Assembly (NCBI GenBank): GCA_003222395.1
Contig: QHWB01000058.1
Coordinates: 24,604-88,603, forward strand
Origin: Acidobacteriota bacterium
GTDB taxonomy: Bacteria > Acidobacteriota > Vicinamibacteria > Vicinamibacterales > CAVVIG01
Direction: 5' to 3'
Length of the DNA stretch: 64,000 bases
Shown here one piece after another: positions 1-8,559 of the stretch. The notes beneath the pieces are model-generated. The model searched no databases. It saw only the letters and a list, made by a program, of their open reading frames with translations, and was not told where the DNA came from. The translations under genes were made by a program, and so were the position numbers. Every line of letters begins with the position of its first letter. Position 1 is the first letter of the stretch.

Positions 1-939
1 CCCCGCGCTGTGGTCGTCAGGCGTGACGGGCACGTTGCGGGAATCGTCTACGCAAAAGAACGACGATGGGCGGGCATGCCCACAGGTCTTGTCTGCCTCG
101 ACGGGAGACTCGGCAACATGGTCGTTGCCGATCCAGCCGATGTCGAGGACGTGCTCCGCGTCGCGATCCAGGCTTTGTTTGCGAGGCGTCGTGTGGTCGA
201 ATTGCGGCTGCTGATTCCGCCGTCCGGGCTCGAAGAGCGAGCCGTCGAGAAAACTCGTGCGTCGATGAATCTGGATTTCGGGTGCTCTGTGCCCGATCCG
301 CACACGCGTCTGTCGCTGCCGGCCGACTACGAGCAGTTCCTGGAAATACTCGGCTACAAGACGCGGCGAAATTTTCGGTATTACCGCCGCAAGTTCGAGG
401 AAGGCGGTCATACCTATCTGGCGGACGTTTCAGCGCCAGACATGCAGCGGGCCGTTGCGGCGCTGCGCTCGAAATGCCGGATTCCGAGCCGGCGCTCCGA
501 GATCCGGCGGGCGTTGAACGTCGTGGCCGCCGTCGATCGGCCGTGGGCCGTCGGTCTCAAGCATGGCAACGGCGAGTGGCTCAGCGTTGCAGCCGGATGG
601 TACAGCGGCGACCGCGCGACGATGTTCTTTCAACTGAACAACGATCGCGAGCACGCCGAGGCGTCTCTGTCCGTCGTGCTTCGCGCAAGGCTCATCGAAA
701 CCTTGATCGGCCGCGGCGTCCGGGAATTGGTCTTCTGGTCGGGATCGGCGCCGCCGCTGTCGCGGTACGCCACAGAGATTCCGGCGGTCGCGTTGCATCT
801 CGACTCGCGGACGCCGGCGTGGCGGCTCGCGCGCTTCGCCATCCGAATCGCCGGCCGTCATTTCTCGAATTGGATGGACACGGATCTGCGCGACGCAGGT
901 TCTCCCGCGATTGCCAATCCGCGCGGGCATGCCGTCTGA
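1..939 (+). CDS. FemAB/BioF2-like GNAT acetyltransferase, 5' partial
   Basis: The frame is open to the left edge of the window, so the N-terminus is probably missing; the first possible internal start is GTG at 10. The basic stretch GYKTRRNFRYYRRKFEEGG near residue 115, the later segment on a self-reported 'AAGWYSGDRATMFFQLNND' type core, and the end near VFWSGSAPPLSRY match the layout of FemAB/BioF2-type acyltransferases of the GNAT superfamily, often found in cell-envelope or exopolysaccharide loci. The acyl acceptor cannot be told from the sequence. The last 11 bases overlap the start of the aldo/keto reductase that follows, which suggests co-translation. Family assignment is fairly good; the function is open. 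Confidence 0.6.
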   Translation, partial: PRAVVVRRDGHVAGIVYAKERRWAGMPTGLVCLDGRLGNMVVADPADVEDVLRVAIQALFARRRVVELRLLIPPSGLEERAVEKTRASMNLDFGCSVPDPHTRLSLPADYEQFLEILGYKTRRNFRYYRRKFEEGGHTYLADVSAPDMQRAVAALRSKCRIPSRRSEIRRALNVVAAVDRPWAVGLKHGNGEWLSVAAGWYSGDRATMFFQLNNDREHAEASLSVVLRARLIETLIGRGVRELVFWSGSAPPLSRYATEIPAVALHLDSRTPAWRLARFAIRIAGRHFSNWMDTDLRDAGSPAIANPRGHAV

Positions 940-1876
940 CATCCCGCTGCGCGCGTTGGGCCGCACGGGTCAGATGGTTTCGTGCATCGGCGTCGGCGGC
1001 TGGCATCTCGGTCTGAAGCACGTCACCGAAAAACTCGCGATTCGCATCGTTCGCACCGCCATCGACCGCGGCGTCACGTTCCTGGACAACTGCTGGGACT
1101 ACAACGACGGCGCGAGCGAGAGGCGTATGGGCAAGGCGCTTCGCGACGGCTACCGGCGCCGTGCGTTCGTGATGACGAAGATCGACGGCCGATCGAGGAA
1201 AGAGGCGGCCAGACAAGTCAACCAGTCGCTGCGGCGTCTGCAGACCGACACGATCGATCTCGTGCAGCACCACGAGATCCTGCGGTTCGAGGATCCGCAT
1301 CGCATTCTCGATCCCCAGGGCGCGAACGCGGCGCTCGTCGAGGCGCAGAAGGCCGGAAAGATCCGGTTCATCGGCTTCACCGGCCACAAGGATCCGCACA
1401 TCCATCTCCACATGCTGCAGGTCGGGCGGGACGCCGGCGTCCGCTTCGACACGGTTCAGATGCCGCTCAACGTGATGGACGCGCACTATCGAAGCTTCGA
1501 GAAGCTGGTGCTGCCCGAGCTCGTGAGAGACGGCGTCGGGGTGCTCGGCATGAAGCCGATGGCCAATGGCATCATTCTCAAGTCGGGGACCGTCGCGGCG
1601 CTCGAGTGTCTGCAGTACGCGCTGCGGCTGCCGACCTCGGTCGTCATCACCGGCATCGACAGTCTCGAGATTCTGGATCAGGCGCTCGAAGCCGCGCGCA
1701 CGTACACGTCGCTGACGAAGGCGAAGGTGGATGCGCTGCTCGCGAAGACGGCGAAGGCTGCGTCACGCGGTGAATTCGAGCCGTTCAAGACGTCATCGAT
1801 CTTCGACGGGACCGCCCAGAATCCCGAATGGCTGGGTGAGGAGCCGGAACGCCTGCAGAACTTGATGCCCGAATGA
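929..1876 (+). CDS. Aldo/keto reductase
   Basis: NADPH-type aldo/keto reductase of about 315 residues. The full catalytic tetrad is visible: Asp53 and Tyr58 (FLDNCWDYND), Lys84 (VMTKIDG) and His114 (LVQHHE). The N-terminal (beta/alpha)8 start LRALGRTGQMVSCIGVGGWHLG is typical of the family. I chose ATG 929 rather than an upstream TTG at 911, because it begins right at the conserved LRALGRTG strand and overlaps the preceding stop by 11 bases, a usual coupling arrangement. The substrate is unknown. The C-terminal part lacks the CxxCxxC cluster seen in some acidobacterial AKR-ferredoxin fusions. Confidence 0.9.
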   Translation: MPSDIPLRALGRTGQMVSCIGVGGWHLGLKHVTEKLAIRIVRTAIDRGVTFLDNCWDYNDGASERRMGKALRDGYRRRAFVMTKIDGRSRKEAARQVNQSLRRLQTDTIDLVQHHEILRFEDPHRILDPQGANAALVEAQKAGKIRFIGFTGHKDPHIHLHMLQVGRDAGVRFDTVQMPLNVMDAHYRSFEKLVLPELVRDGVGVLGMKPMANGIILKSGTVAALECLQYALRLPTSVVITGIDSLEILDQALEAARTYTSLTKAKVDALLAKTAKAASRGEFEPFKTSSIFDGTAQNPEWLGEEPERLQNLMPE

Positions 1877-1899
1877 CGTGAAGCGCTTGACCACCCATC

Positions 1900-1986
1900 G
1901 GTGACGTCCTGTTCTAGATACGCGCGCGGGCTACGGCCGCGCGCGTCAGCGCGCGGGGGTGGGGCCCCGCGCGAATTAAGAAAAGT
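1900..1986 (+). repeat. Modular GC repeat, copy A (short form)
   Basis: Starts with the left end GGTGACGTCCTGTTCTAGAT, passes through a GC stem (CGCGCGCGGGCTACGGCCGCGCG is split by a CTA loop) and ends with the GGTGGGGCCCCGCGCG box and an A-rich tail. The box end lies 8-10 bp from the start codon of the hydrolase at 1994, reading in the same direction. Confidence 0.85.
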
Positions 1987-1993
1987 CTGCTGA

Positions 1994-2941
1994 ATGATGC
2001 ATGTAGTTCGAATCCTCGCGACGAGCATCGCAATCGCGATTGCGCAGAACGCAGGTCACTTCGATTACGACGCGAAAGCGCCGCTCGGGCTGACAGAGGT
2101 CGGCGTCGAGCATCGCGCGGCTGCCGACGTGCACGACATCACCTACGCGAGCCCGAGAGGCGGATGCGTTCCGGCGTACCTCGTCGTTCCTAAGGGCCGC
2201 GGGCCATTTGCGGCCGTCATCTGGGGCCACTGGTACTGGGAAAACTCTCCGCAGCGCAACCGCACTGAGTTCCTCGAGGAGGCTGCGGCACTGGCGCAGG
2301 CCGGCGTCGTGTCGCTGCTGACCGACGGTCCGATTGCGCGGCCCGGGCACGTCGAAGACAAGGATCCGCTCAGCGAACGGCAGGCTGCCGACCTCCAGCA
2401 ACAGGTGATCGACATGCGGCGCGGAGTCGACGTCCTGCTGACGCGCCGCGACGTGGATCCGAATCGACTTGCGTTCGTCGGGCACAGCTACAACGCCGCG
2501 GTCGGCGCGACGCTGAGCGGCGTCGACCGCCGCTTCAGGGCGTTCGTGCTGATGGCGGGCACGATGTCGGACGAGATCGACAGGCGGACGCCGGAATATC
2601 TGGAATATCGGCAGAAAATGGGTCCTGAGAAGTTCGACGCGTTCATGGCGAAGTACTCGTGGCTCGATCAAGGGAAGTACGTCTCGCATGCCGCGCCGGC
2701 CGTCGTCTTCCTTCAGTATGGAACGCGGGAGAAATATCTGACGCCCGAACGCGCGCGGCAGTACGAGAAGATCGTGAGCGAGCCGAAAAAGTTTCAATTG
2801 TACGACGCGCCGCACGCGCTGAACGCCGAAGCGCGCCGCGACCGCATCGCGTTCCTGACCGCGCAGCTGAAACTGAAACCGCTTCCACAAAAGGTGATCG
2901 CGAGCATTCCAGATCTCGTCCAACCGCCGGATCCAAAATAG
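1994..2941 (+). CDS. Secreted alpha/beta hydrolase, dienelactone hydrolase-like
   Basis: A 315-residue protein with a short hydrophobic N-terminus (residues 1-17) that looks like a signal peptide, followed by an alpha/beta hydrolase fold. The nucleophile elbow is GHSYNA near residue 167, so the serine is present; the oxyanion-side strand is PFAAVIWGHWYW and the likely catalytic His is in YDAPHALN near residue 275. Two adjacent ATGs (1994, 1997) are possible starts. The closest families are dienelactone hydrolase or acetyl-xylan-esterase-like enzymes; the substrate is not predictable. It stands alone, preceded directly by repeat copy A and followed by an inverted copy B. Confidence 0.75.
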   Translation: MMHVVRILATSIAIAIAQNAGHFDYDAKAPLGLTEVGVEHRAAADVHDITYASPRGGCVPAYLVVPKGRGPFAAVIWGHWYWENSPQRNRTEFLEEAAALAQAGVVSLLTDGPIARPGHVEDKDPLSERQAADLQQQVIDMRRGVDVLLTRRDVDPNRLAFVGHSYNAAVGATLSGVDRRFRAFVLMAGTMSDEIDRRTPEYLEYRQKMGPEKFDAFMAKYSWLDQGKYVSHAAPAVVFLQYGTREKYLTPERARQYEKIVSEPKKFQLYDAPHALNAEARRDRIAFLTAQLKLKPLPQKVIASIPDLVQPPDPK

Positions 2942-2956
2942 GTCGAATCATCGATC

Positions 2957-3024
2957 ACGACATTCTTTTTAACGCGTGGGGCCGCGCGAGCCCGCCCCAG
3001 CGCTAGAACAGGACGTCGCAACGA
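2957..3024 (-). repeat. Modular GC repeat, copy B (short form)
   Basis: Inverted copy between two convergent genes. Read on the minus strand it runs from GCGACGTCCTGTTCTAGCGC to the GGCCCCACGCGTTAAAAAG tail. The box half is degenerate (GCGCGGCCCCAC) compared with copies E and H. Confidence 0.75.
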
Positions 3025-3035
3025 TGACCCCGAAA

Positions 3036-4055
3036 TCAATCGATGCTTCGCGGCGGGGCCGTGCTCGAGCGGATGCTGAGCGTGTGCGGCAGCGTGACTG
3101 ACTCGGGCGCCGATGCGCCGTCTCCGTGGAGAATCTGCAGGAGGAGCCGAACGGTTCCTTCGCCGATCGCGCGCATCGGCTGCGCGACGGTCGTCAGCGG
3201 CGGATCGGTGTAGCGCGCGAAGCGGATGTCGTCGAAGCCGACGACGGAGAGATCGTCGGGGACTCGGACGTGGCGCCGCCGCGCGGTCTCGAGCACCCCC
3301 ATCGCCATCTCGTCGTTGAAGCAGAAAATCGCCGACGGCGGATCGCGCCGCCCGAGCAGCCGCTCAGCTGCCACCGATCCCGATTCGATCGAGAAATCTC
3401 CGTGCATGACGATGAAGTCGCGCTCGGCGCGCGCCTGCTTGGCGCGCGCGGTCGCGCCGCTCAGGCGATCGCGGCTGAGCGGACTGACGAGCGGTCCGGT
3501 GACGATGCCGATGCGGCGGTGGCCCAGGCGATACAGATGGTCCATCGCCTCGAACGCCGCCTTCGCATTGTCGATGTGCACGCTCGGGATGCCGAGCCGC
3601 GGGCTGAACTCGCAGCCGTTGACGACCGGCGCGCACCGCGGCGCCATCGCGCGGACGAGCATCGCGGCCTGCTTCGGCAGCCGGTGCCCGAGGAAGATGA
3701 GCCCATCAGCTTCCTTACGTTTCAGCATCAGCGCGTACCGCTCCTCGCGCTGATCGTCGTGCTGCGTGTCGCCGACGAGCACCGAGTAGCCGCCGCGCTG
3801 CGCGGCGTCTTCGATGCCCTGCAGAATGAGTGAGAAAAACGGATTCGAGATGTCGGGCACGGTGACGAGGAGCTTCGCCGTCCTGAGCGTCCGCAGATTC
3901 TTCGCCGCGGAGTTCGGCTCGTAGCCGAGGCGTTCGACCGCCTGCATCACGCGCCGTCGCGTGTCGGGCGCGACGACGTCGGGCTGGCTCATCACGCGCG
4001 AAACGGTGGCCGTGGAAACCCCGGCCCGCTTCGCCACTTCGTAGATGTTCGCCAC
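3036..4055 (-). CDS. LacI-family transcriptional regulator
   Basis: A 339-residue repressor. The N-terminal LacI helix-turn-helix covers residues 3-22 (IYEVAKRAGVSTATVSRVMS), the hinge helix ends near residue 55 (NSAAKNLRT), and the rest is a periplasmic-binding-protein-like sensor domain with the usual VPDISNPFF strand and SVVGFDD near the C-terminus. The start is GTG at 4055. The gene is divergent from the TonB receptor at 4200, and the gap holds two tandem 14-bp LacI-type operators, so the receptor and probably the cytochrome/PQQ genes behind it are the likely targets. The effector is probably a sugar or sugar-derived compound, by family precedent only. Confidence 0.93.
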   Translation of the reverse strand: MANIYEVAKRAGVSTATVSRVMSQPDVVAPDTRRRVMQAVERLGYEPNSAAKNLRTLRTAKLLVTVPDISNPFFSLILQGIEDAAQRGGYSVLVGDTQHDDQREERYALMLKRKEADGLIFLGHRLPKQAAMLVRAMAPRCAPVVNGCEFSPRLGIPSVHIDNAKAAFEAMDHLYRLGHRRIGIVTGPLVSPLSRDRLSGATARAKQARAERDFIVMHGDFSIESGSVAAERLLGRRDPPSAIFCFNDEMAMGVLETARRRHVRVPDDLSVVGFDDIRFARYTDPPLTTVAQPMRAIGEGTVRLLLQILHGDGASAPESVTLPHTLSIRSSTAPPRSID

Positions 4056-4149
4056 GATTCGATCTTTTGGATGGGTCGCTGCGCGGCGCCGATCATACTC
4101 CGACCGCCCCTTGCCCCGCGCCGCGCCTCTTGCTAGGATGCGAGCGCTT

Positions 4150-4183
4150 TGTAACCGATTACATACAGATGAAATCGGTTAAC
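4150..4183. promoter_or_regulatory. Two tandem LacI-type operators
   Basis: Site 1 at 4150-4163 reads TGTAACCGATTACA and fits the LacI/GalR pattern TGNAANCGNTTNCA. Site 2 at 4170-4183 reads TGAAATCGGTTAAC and matches except for the last two bases. The centres are 20 bp apart, about two helical turns, so both would face the same side of DNA. They lie 17-50 bp before the receptor's start codon and beside the regulator gene. A ribosome-binding site GGAGGAG follows at about 4188. Confidence 0.8.
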
Positions 4184-4199
4184 GACTGGAGGAGAGCGG

Positions 4200-7100
4200 A
4201 TGTTCAATGCCCGCTGGTGCGCCGGCGTCCTCGTCGTCATCCTCGCGCTTCCCGCCGCGGCCGCCGCTCAGGTGACGACCGCCGACATCGTCGGACGCGT
4301 CACCGACAGCAGCGGCGCCGTGCTGCCCGGCGCCACCGTCACGATCGAAAACCTGGCGACGCACGACGTGCGCACCGCGCCGACCAATGAAACCGGCGAC
4401 TACCTGTTCAATCTGCTGCCGATCGGCACGTACACCGTGAACGTCGAGCTGCAGGGATTCGCGAGCCAGACGACGCGCGTCGTGCTGTCGGCGGGCGATC
4501 GCGTTCGCTTCGATCCGAAGCTGCAGCTCGGACAGGTGCAGGAGAGCGTGCTCGTCACGGCTGAATCGCCGCTGCTGCAGACCGATACGGCGACGGTGAG
4601 CGCGCTCGTTTCGGAGAAGGCCGTGCAGGATCTTCCTGTCAGCGGACGCAACGTCGTCCGCCTGGTGCAGCTCGTGCCCGGCGCGTTCGAGGGGCTGACG
4701 AACTCGCTGGCGACCGGCAACCGGCCCGACGATCGCCGGCAGACCTCCGCCGTGTCGATCAACGGCGCGATGGACAATCAGAACAATCACCTGATCGACG
4801 GCATCGACAACAACGAGCGCTCCATCGGCACAGTCGGCGTGAAGCCGTCGATCGACGCCATCGCCGAGGTGAAAGTCCAGACGAGCATGTACACGGCGGA
4901 AGTCGGCCGGACGTTCGGCGGCGTCGTGAACATCATCACGAAGTCGGGCGGCAACGCGTTTCACGGATCCGGTTTCGAGTTCTTCCGCAACGATCGGTTC
5001 GACGCCCGCAATTTCTTTGCGACGTCGATTCCCAAGCCGAAGCTCAGTCAGAACCAGTACGGCGGCAGCCTCGGCGGACCGCTCATCCGCAACAAGACGT
5101 TCTTCTTCGCCGACTTCGAACGCTTCGACGTGACGCAGGGCGTGACGGCTGTCGTGACGGTGCCGACGGCGAAGATGCGCGCCGGCGATTTCTCGGAGCT
5201 CTCGACGGTCATCTACGATCCGACGACGACGCCGCGGACGCCGTTTGCGGGAAATATCATCTCGTCAGGCCGTCTGGAGCCGGTCGCGCTGAAATACCTA
5301 TCGCTCTATCCACTGCCGACGAGCGCCGGCCTGGCGAACAATTACACGGGCGTACGCGACCGGACACAGGTCAATTCGACGACCGACGCCCGTGTCGACC
5401 ACATCTTCGACGCGCAGAATCGTCTGTTCGTCCGCTACTCGTACAACACGGGCGATACGTTCACGCCGCCGGTCTTTCCAATCGTGAACGGCATCGAAGG
5501 CGGCGGCGGCGGTTCGTTCCCCGGCAAGAACGACACGGCGGCGCACAACTTCGGCGCGAGCTATTCGAAGGTATTCAGCCCGTCGCTCGTCGGCGAATTC
5601 AGGACCGGATACCTGAACGTGAACATCGCGTCGTACGGCCTCAACTACGGCAGCAACGTCGCCGCGTCGTTCGGGCTGCCCGGCGTGAACATCGACGATC
5701 TCACGTCGGGCCTGACGCCGATCACGCTGACCGGATACGCGGGCGCCGGCGACGCGACGTTTCTGCCGCTGATCCAGGTGAATCACACGTGGCAGGGCAG
5801 CGGATCGCTGACGAAGATCAAAGGGCCCCACTCGATCAAGGGCGGCGCGGGGTTGATCAACCGCAACTTCAGCCTGTACCAGAGCAACTCTCCGCTCGGC
5901 ACGATCACGTTCAACACGACGCTCACCGACAACGGCGCCGGATCGGGCGGCAACACGATCGCCTCGTTCGTCCTCGGCTATCCGCAGCAGGTGACGCGCA
6001 TCGTGTCGCTCTTCTATCCGCACTACAATACGAAGGAACCGTTCGCGTTCGTGCAGGACGACTGGCGCGCGACGTCGAATCTGACGCTGAACCTCGGACT
6101 GCGCTACGACGTGTTCACGCCGTACACCGAGCAGGACAACCATCTCGTCAACGTCGACATCGCGCGGTCGGCGATCCTCGTCGCCGGGCAGAACAGCGTC
6201 TCCCGAACCGCCGGGATCCAGACCGACTACAGCAATCTCGCGCCGCGCCTCGGGTTCTCGGCGACGCTGCCCGCGCTCACCGTCGTGCGCGGCGGTTACG
6301 GCCTGTCGTTCTATCCCGGCAACTACATGTCGCAGTCGTTCCTGAAGAGCGCGCCGTTCACGAGCACGTACGGACCGGTCATCAGCAACGCGGCCTCCGG
6401 TGGTGTTCCCAATCTGTTTCTGAGGAATGGTCTGCCGCTTCCGGCTGCGACCGACATCACCGTGCCGTCCGGCACGTTCCAGGCCGAGGAGCTGAACTTC
6501 CGCAACACGCGCACGCACCAGTACAACTTGTTCGTCGAAAAAGAAATGAGCGGCAACGTCGTCGGCGCCGGCTACCTCGGATGGAAAGCCGATCACCTCA
6601 CGCAGTACATCGGGAACGTCGATCTCGCGCCCGCGGGACCCGGCGCGATTCAGCCGCGGCGCGCGTTCGCGGCGACGCTTCCCAACGTCAGCGCGATCCC
6701 GTTGGTCGCCAGCGACTTCGAGGGAACCTACAACGCGATGCAGGTGACCTTCCAACGACGCCAGCAGAGCGGCCTGACGCTCTCGTCGAGCTACACGCTC
6801 GCGCATGCCGTGCAGACCAACGCCTCGCCGTGGGATGTAACCGTGATCGAGCGATACGATTCGGACTTCGACGTCCGCCACCGCTTCGTGCTGTCGGCGA
6901 ACTACGAGCTGCCGTTCCTGCGAACGGCGCCGGGGCCGGTGCACGCGGTGTTCGCCGGCTGGCAGGTCAACGGCGTCGCGGTGCTGCAGTCCGGCATCCC
7001 GTTCACTGTCGCGAACGGCACCGCGCGGAGCAACACGGGCGGCACCGACCGGCCGAACCAGCTCGGGAATCCGCAGCTCGACAATCCGACCGTCGCGCAG

Positions 7101-7391
7101 TGGTTTGACGTGACGGCGTTCGCGGCGGAGCCGATCAACACGGCCGGCAACACGGGGCGCAACACGCTTCACGGTCCGCCGATGCGGCGGCTCGATCTGT
7201 CGCTGTTCAAGAACGTCGACCTGACGGCGTCGACGCGGCTGCAGCTGCGCGCCGAAGTCTTCAACGTGACGAATACGCCGAGCTTCTCGAACCCGAACGC
7301 GAACTTCGGGACGGCCGGGTTCGGGAGCATCACGAGCACGGGGAACAACATCCCGCGGCAGATGCAGTTCGCGGTGAAGGTTCTGTTTTAG
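4200..7391 (+). CDS. TonB-dependent receptor, Oar-like, carboxypeptidase-regulatory-like N-domain
   Basis: An outer-membrane importer of 1063 residues. The signal peptide covers residues 1-24, then comes a carboxypeptidase-regulatory-like beta-sandwich (about 27-110; GRVTDSSGAVLPGATVTIEN), a TonB plug (about 120-250) and a 22-strand-type barrel ending in a C-terminal Phe (MQFAVKVLF). No clear TonB box can be named. The start ATG 4200 has GGAGGAG upstream. Control by the neighbouring LacI regulator through operators at 4150-4183 is likely, and a cytochrome c gene follows 14 bp later. The ligand is inferred to be an oligosaccharide or glycoside from the LacI link and nearby sugar genes; the barrel sequence alone does not show it. 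Confidence 0.92.
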   Translation: MFNARWCAGVLVVILALPAAAAAQVTTADIVGRVTDSSGAVLPGATVTIENLATHDVRTAPTNETGDYLFNLLPIGTYTVNVELQGFASQTTRVVLSAGDRVRFDPKLQLGQVQESVLVTAESPLLQTDTATVSALVSEKAVQDLPVSGRNVVRLVQLVPGAFEGLTNSLATGNRPDDRRQTSAVSINGAMDNQNNHLIDGIDNNERSIGTVGVKPSIDAIAEVKVQTSMYTAEVGRTFGGVVNIITKSGGNAFHGSGFEFFRNDRFDARNFFATSIPKPKLSQNQYGGSLGGPLIRNKTFFFADFERFDVTQGVTAVVTVPTAKMRAGDFSELSTVIYDPTTTPRTPFAGNIISSGRLEPVALKYLSLYPLPTSAGLANNYTGVRDRTQVNSTTDARVDHIFDAQNRLFVRYSYNTGDTFTPPVFPIVNGIEGGGGGSFPGKNDTAAHNFGASYSKVFSPSLVGEFRTGYLNVNIASYGLNYGSNVAASFGLPGVNIDDLTSGLTPITLTGYAGAGDATFLPLIQVNHTWQGSGSLTKIKGPHSIKGGAGLINRNFSLYQSNSPLGTITFNTTLTDNGAGSGGNTIASFVLGYPQQVTRIVSLFYPHYNTKEPFAFVQDDWRATSNLTLNLGLRYDVFTPYTEQDNHLVNVDIARSAILVAGQNSVSRTAGIQTDYSNLAPRLGFSATLPALTVVRGGYGLSFYPGNYMSQSFLKSAPFTSTYGPVISNAASGGVPNLFLRNGLPLPAATDITVPSGTFQAEELNFRNTRTHQYNLFVEKEMSGNVVGAGYLGWKADHLTQYIGNVDLAPAGPGAIQPRRAFAATLPNVSAIPLVASDFEGTYNAMQVTFQRRQQSGLTLSSSYTLAHAVQTNASPWDVTVIERYDSDFDVRHRFVLSANYELPFLRTAPGPVHAVFAGWQVNGVAVLQSGIPFTVANGTARSNTGGTDRPNQLGNPQLDNPTVAQWFDVTAFAAEPINTAGNTGRNTLHGPPMRRLDLSLFKNVDLTASTRLQLRAEVFNVTNTPSFSNPNANFGTAGFGSITSTGNNIPRQMQFAVKVLF

Positions 7392-7405
7392 GGTAAGGTT
7401 TGCGG

Positions 7406-8275
7406 ATGCCTTATTCGGCGTTCTTTGCGCTCTGTATGTTGTTCGTTGCCGTCACGTTGAACGCCCAGCCGCCAACCCCACAAGGCGGCGGCGGACGTGG
7501 CCGTGGCCGCGGCGGCGGCGTCGTCACGTCGCCGCGCAACGCGTATCCCGATCGACCGACCGGCGATCCGGCGGCGATCGAGCGGGGCAAGGCGCTGTAC
7601 AGCGTGAACTGCGCGTTCTGCCACGGCGCCGACACGCGCGGCGGCGACGGCGGACCCAGCCTGCTGCGCTCGGGCGTCGTGCTCGACGACCAGAACGGCG
7701 AGCTGATTGCGCCGATCGTGCAGAACGGCCGTCCCGATCGCGGCATGCCGAAGTTCGCGTTCTCGCCCGATCAAATCGCCGACATTGCGACGTTCATCCA
7801 CACGTTCAGAGCTGCCGGGTACGACGAGTCGCGGCAGAAGCCGCCGAGCATCCTCGTCGGCGACCCGAAAGCCGGCGAGGCGTACTTCAACGCGCGGTGC
7901 GCGTCGTGTCACTCGGCGACCGGCGATCTGCGCGGCATCGCGACGAAAATTCCTGACGAGAAAGTGCTGCAGCAGACGTGGCTGATGCCGGGGGGCGGCG
8001 GCGGCCGCGGCGGGCCGCCGCCGGTCCTGGCGCCGGTGCCCACCGTCACGGTCACGCTCCCATCGGGCGAGACGGTCGAAGGGAAGCTTCAGCGGATCGA
8101 CGATTTCAACGTGTCGTTGATAACAGCCGACGGGGCGTACCGATCGTTTCGCACGGAAGGCGACGCGCCGAAAGTGGCGATCCGCGATCCGCTGCAGGGA
8201 CATCGCGAGCTGCTGCGCGTCTACAGCGACAAGGACATCCACAACGTCACAGCGTTCTTGGTGACATTGAAATGA
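7406..8275 (+). CDS. Secreted diheme cytochrome c
   Basis: About 290 residues with a signal peptide (1-20), a Gly/Arg-rich linker (about 27-39) and two c-type heme motifs, CAFCH (residues 69-73) and CASCH (165-169). Met in the segment DRGMPKF near residue 114 may be an axial ligand for the first heme. The C-terminal 80 residues form a beta-rich domain (TVTLPSGETVEGKLQRIDDFNVSL is typical of cytochromes linked to PQQ dehydrogenases). A TTG at 7400 is an alternative start; ATG 7406 begins directly before the hydrophobic core. The gene sits between a TonB receptor and a PQQ dehydrogenase and probably accepts electrons from the latter in the periplasm. Confidence 0.88.
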   Translation: MPYSAFFALCMLFVAVTLNAQPPTPQGGGGRGRGRGGGVVTSPRNAYPDRPTGDPAAIERGKALYSVNCAFCHGADTRGGDGGPSLLRSGVVLDDQNGELIAPIVQNGRPDRGMPKFAFSPDQIADIATFIHTFRAAGYDESRQKPPSILVGDPKAGEAYFNARCASCHSATGDLRGIATKIPDEKVLQQTWLMPGGGGGRGGPPPVLAPVPTVTVTLPSGETVEGKLQRIDDFNVSLITADGAYRSFRTEGDAPKVAIRDPLQGHRELLRVYSDKDIHNVTAFLVTLK

Positions 8276-8300
8276 ATTGGCGACACTGCTGCATCGGAAG

Positions 8301-8541
8301 GGACGTCTGTGACGTTCTGTTCTTGATACGTCCTCGCGCAGCGCCTGCGGCTCGAGCGAGCGCGAACGCGCAAGCGAGGCGCGCGGGGGTGGGGCCCCGC
8401 GCGCTTTGGGAAGAGTCGCGAAGGCGTCTGCGCGTGCCAGCCTTGAGCCGTTGCGAGGCGCGCATGCGCCGAGCAACAGCGGCGGGGGTGGGGTCCCCGC
8501 CGCGATCGAAAAATGTCGGGCCCCACGCGAAAGTAAAAAGT
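8301..8541 (+). repeat. Modular GC repeat, copy C (long, compound)
   Basis: The left end GTGACGTTCTGTTCTTGATA is followed by a stem region, a first GGGGGTGGGGCCCCGCGCG box near 8383, then the long-form module (CCAGCCTTGAGCCGTTGCGA onward, GCGCATGCGCCGAGCAACAG, GCGGCGGGGGTGGGGTCCCC) and a second GGGCCCCACGCG box near 8519 with an AAAGTAAAAA tail. It looks like a short and a long copy joined. It directly precedes the PQQ dehydrogenase and blurs that gene's start. Confidence 0.85.
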
Positions 8542-8559
8542 GTTGATGGCGATACGGGC

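Noticed and set aside
5298..7172. 624-codon minus-strand open frame
   Set aside because: It lies inside the first TonB receptor and shows the same Arg/Val-rich composition without motifs.
7978..8559. Upstream extension of the PQQ dehydrogenase frame
   Set aside because: The extension runs through the cytochrome gene's shadow and a repeat copy; the protein has no signal or domain before residue 195 of that frame.
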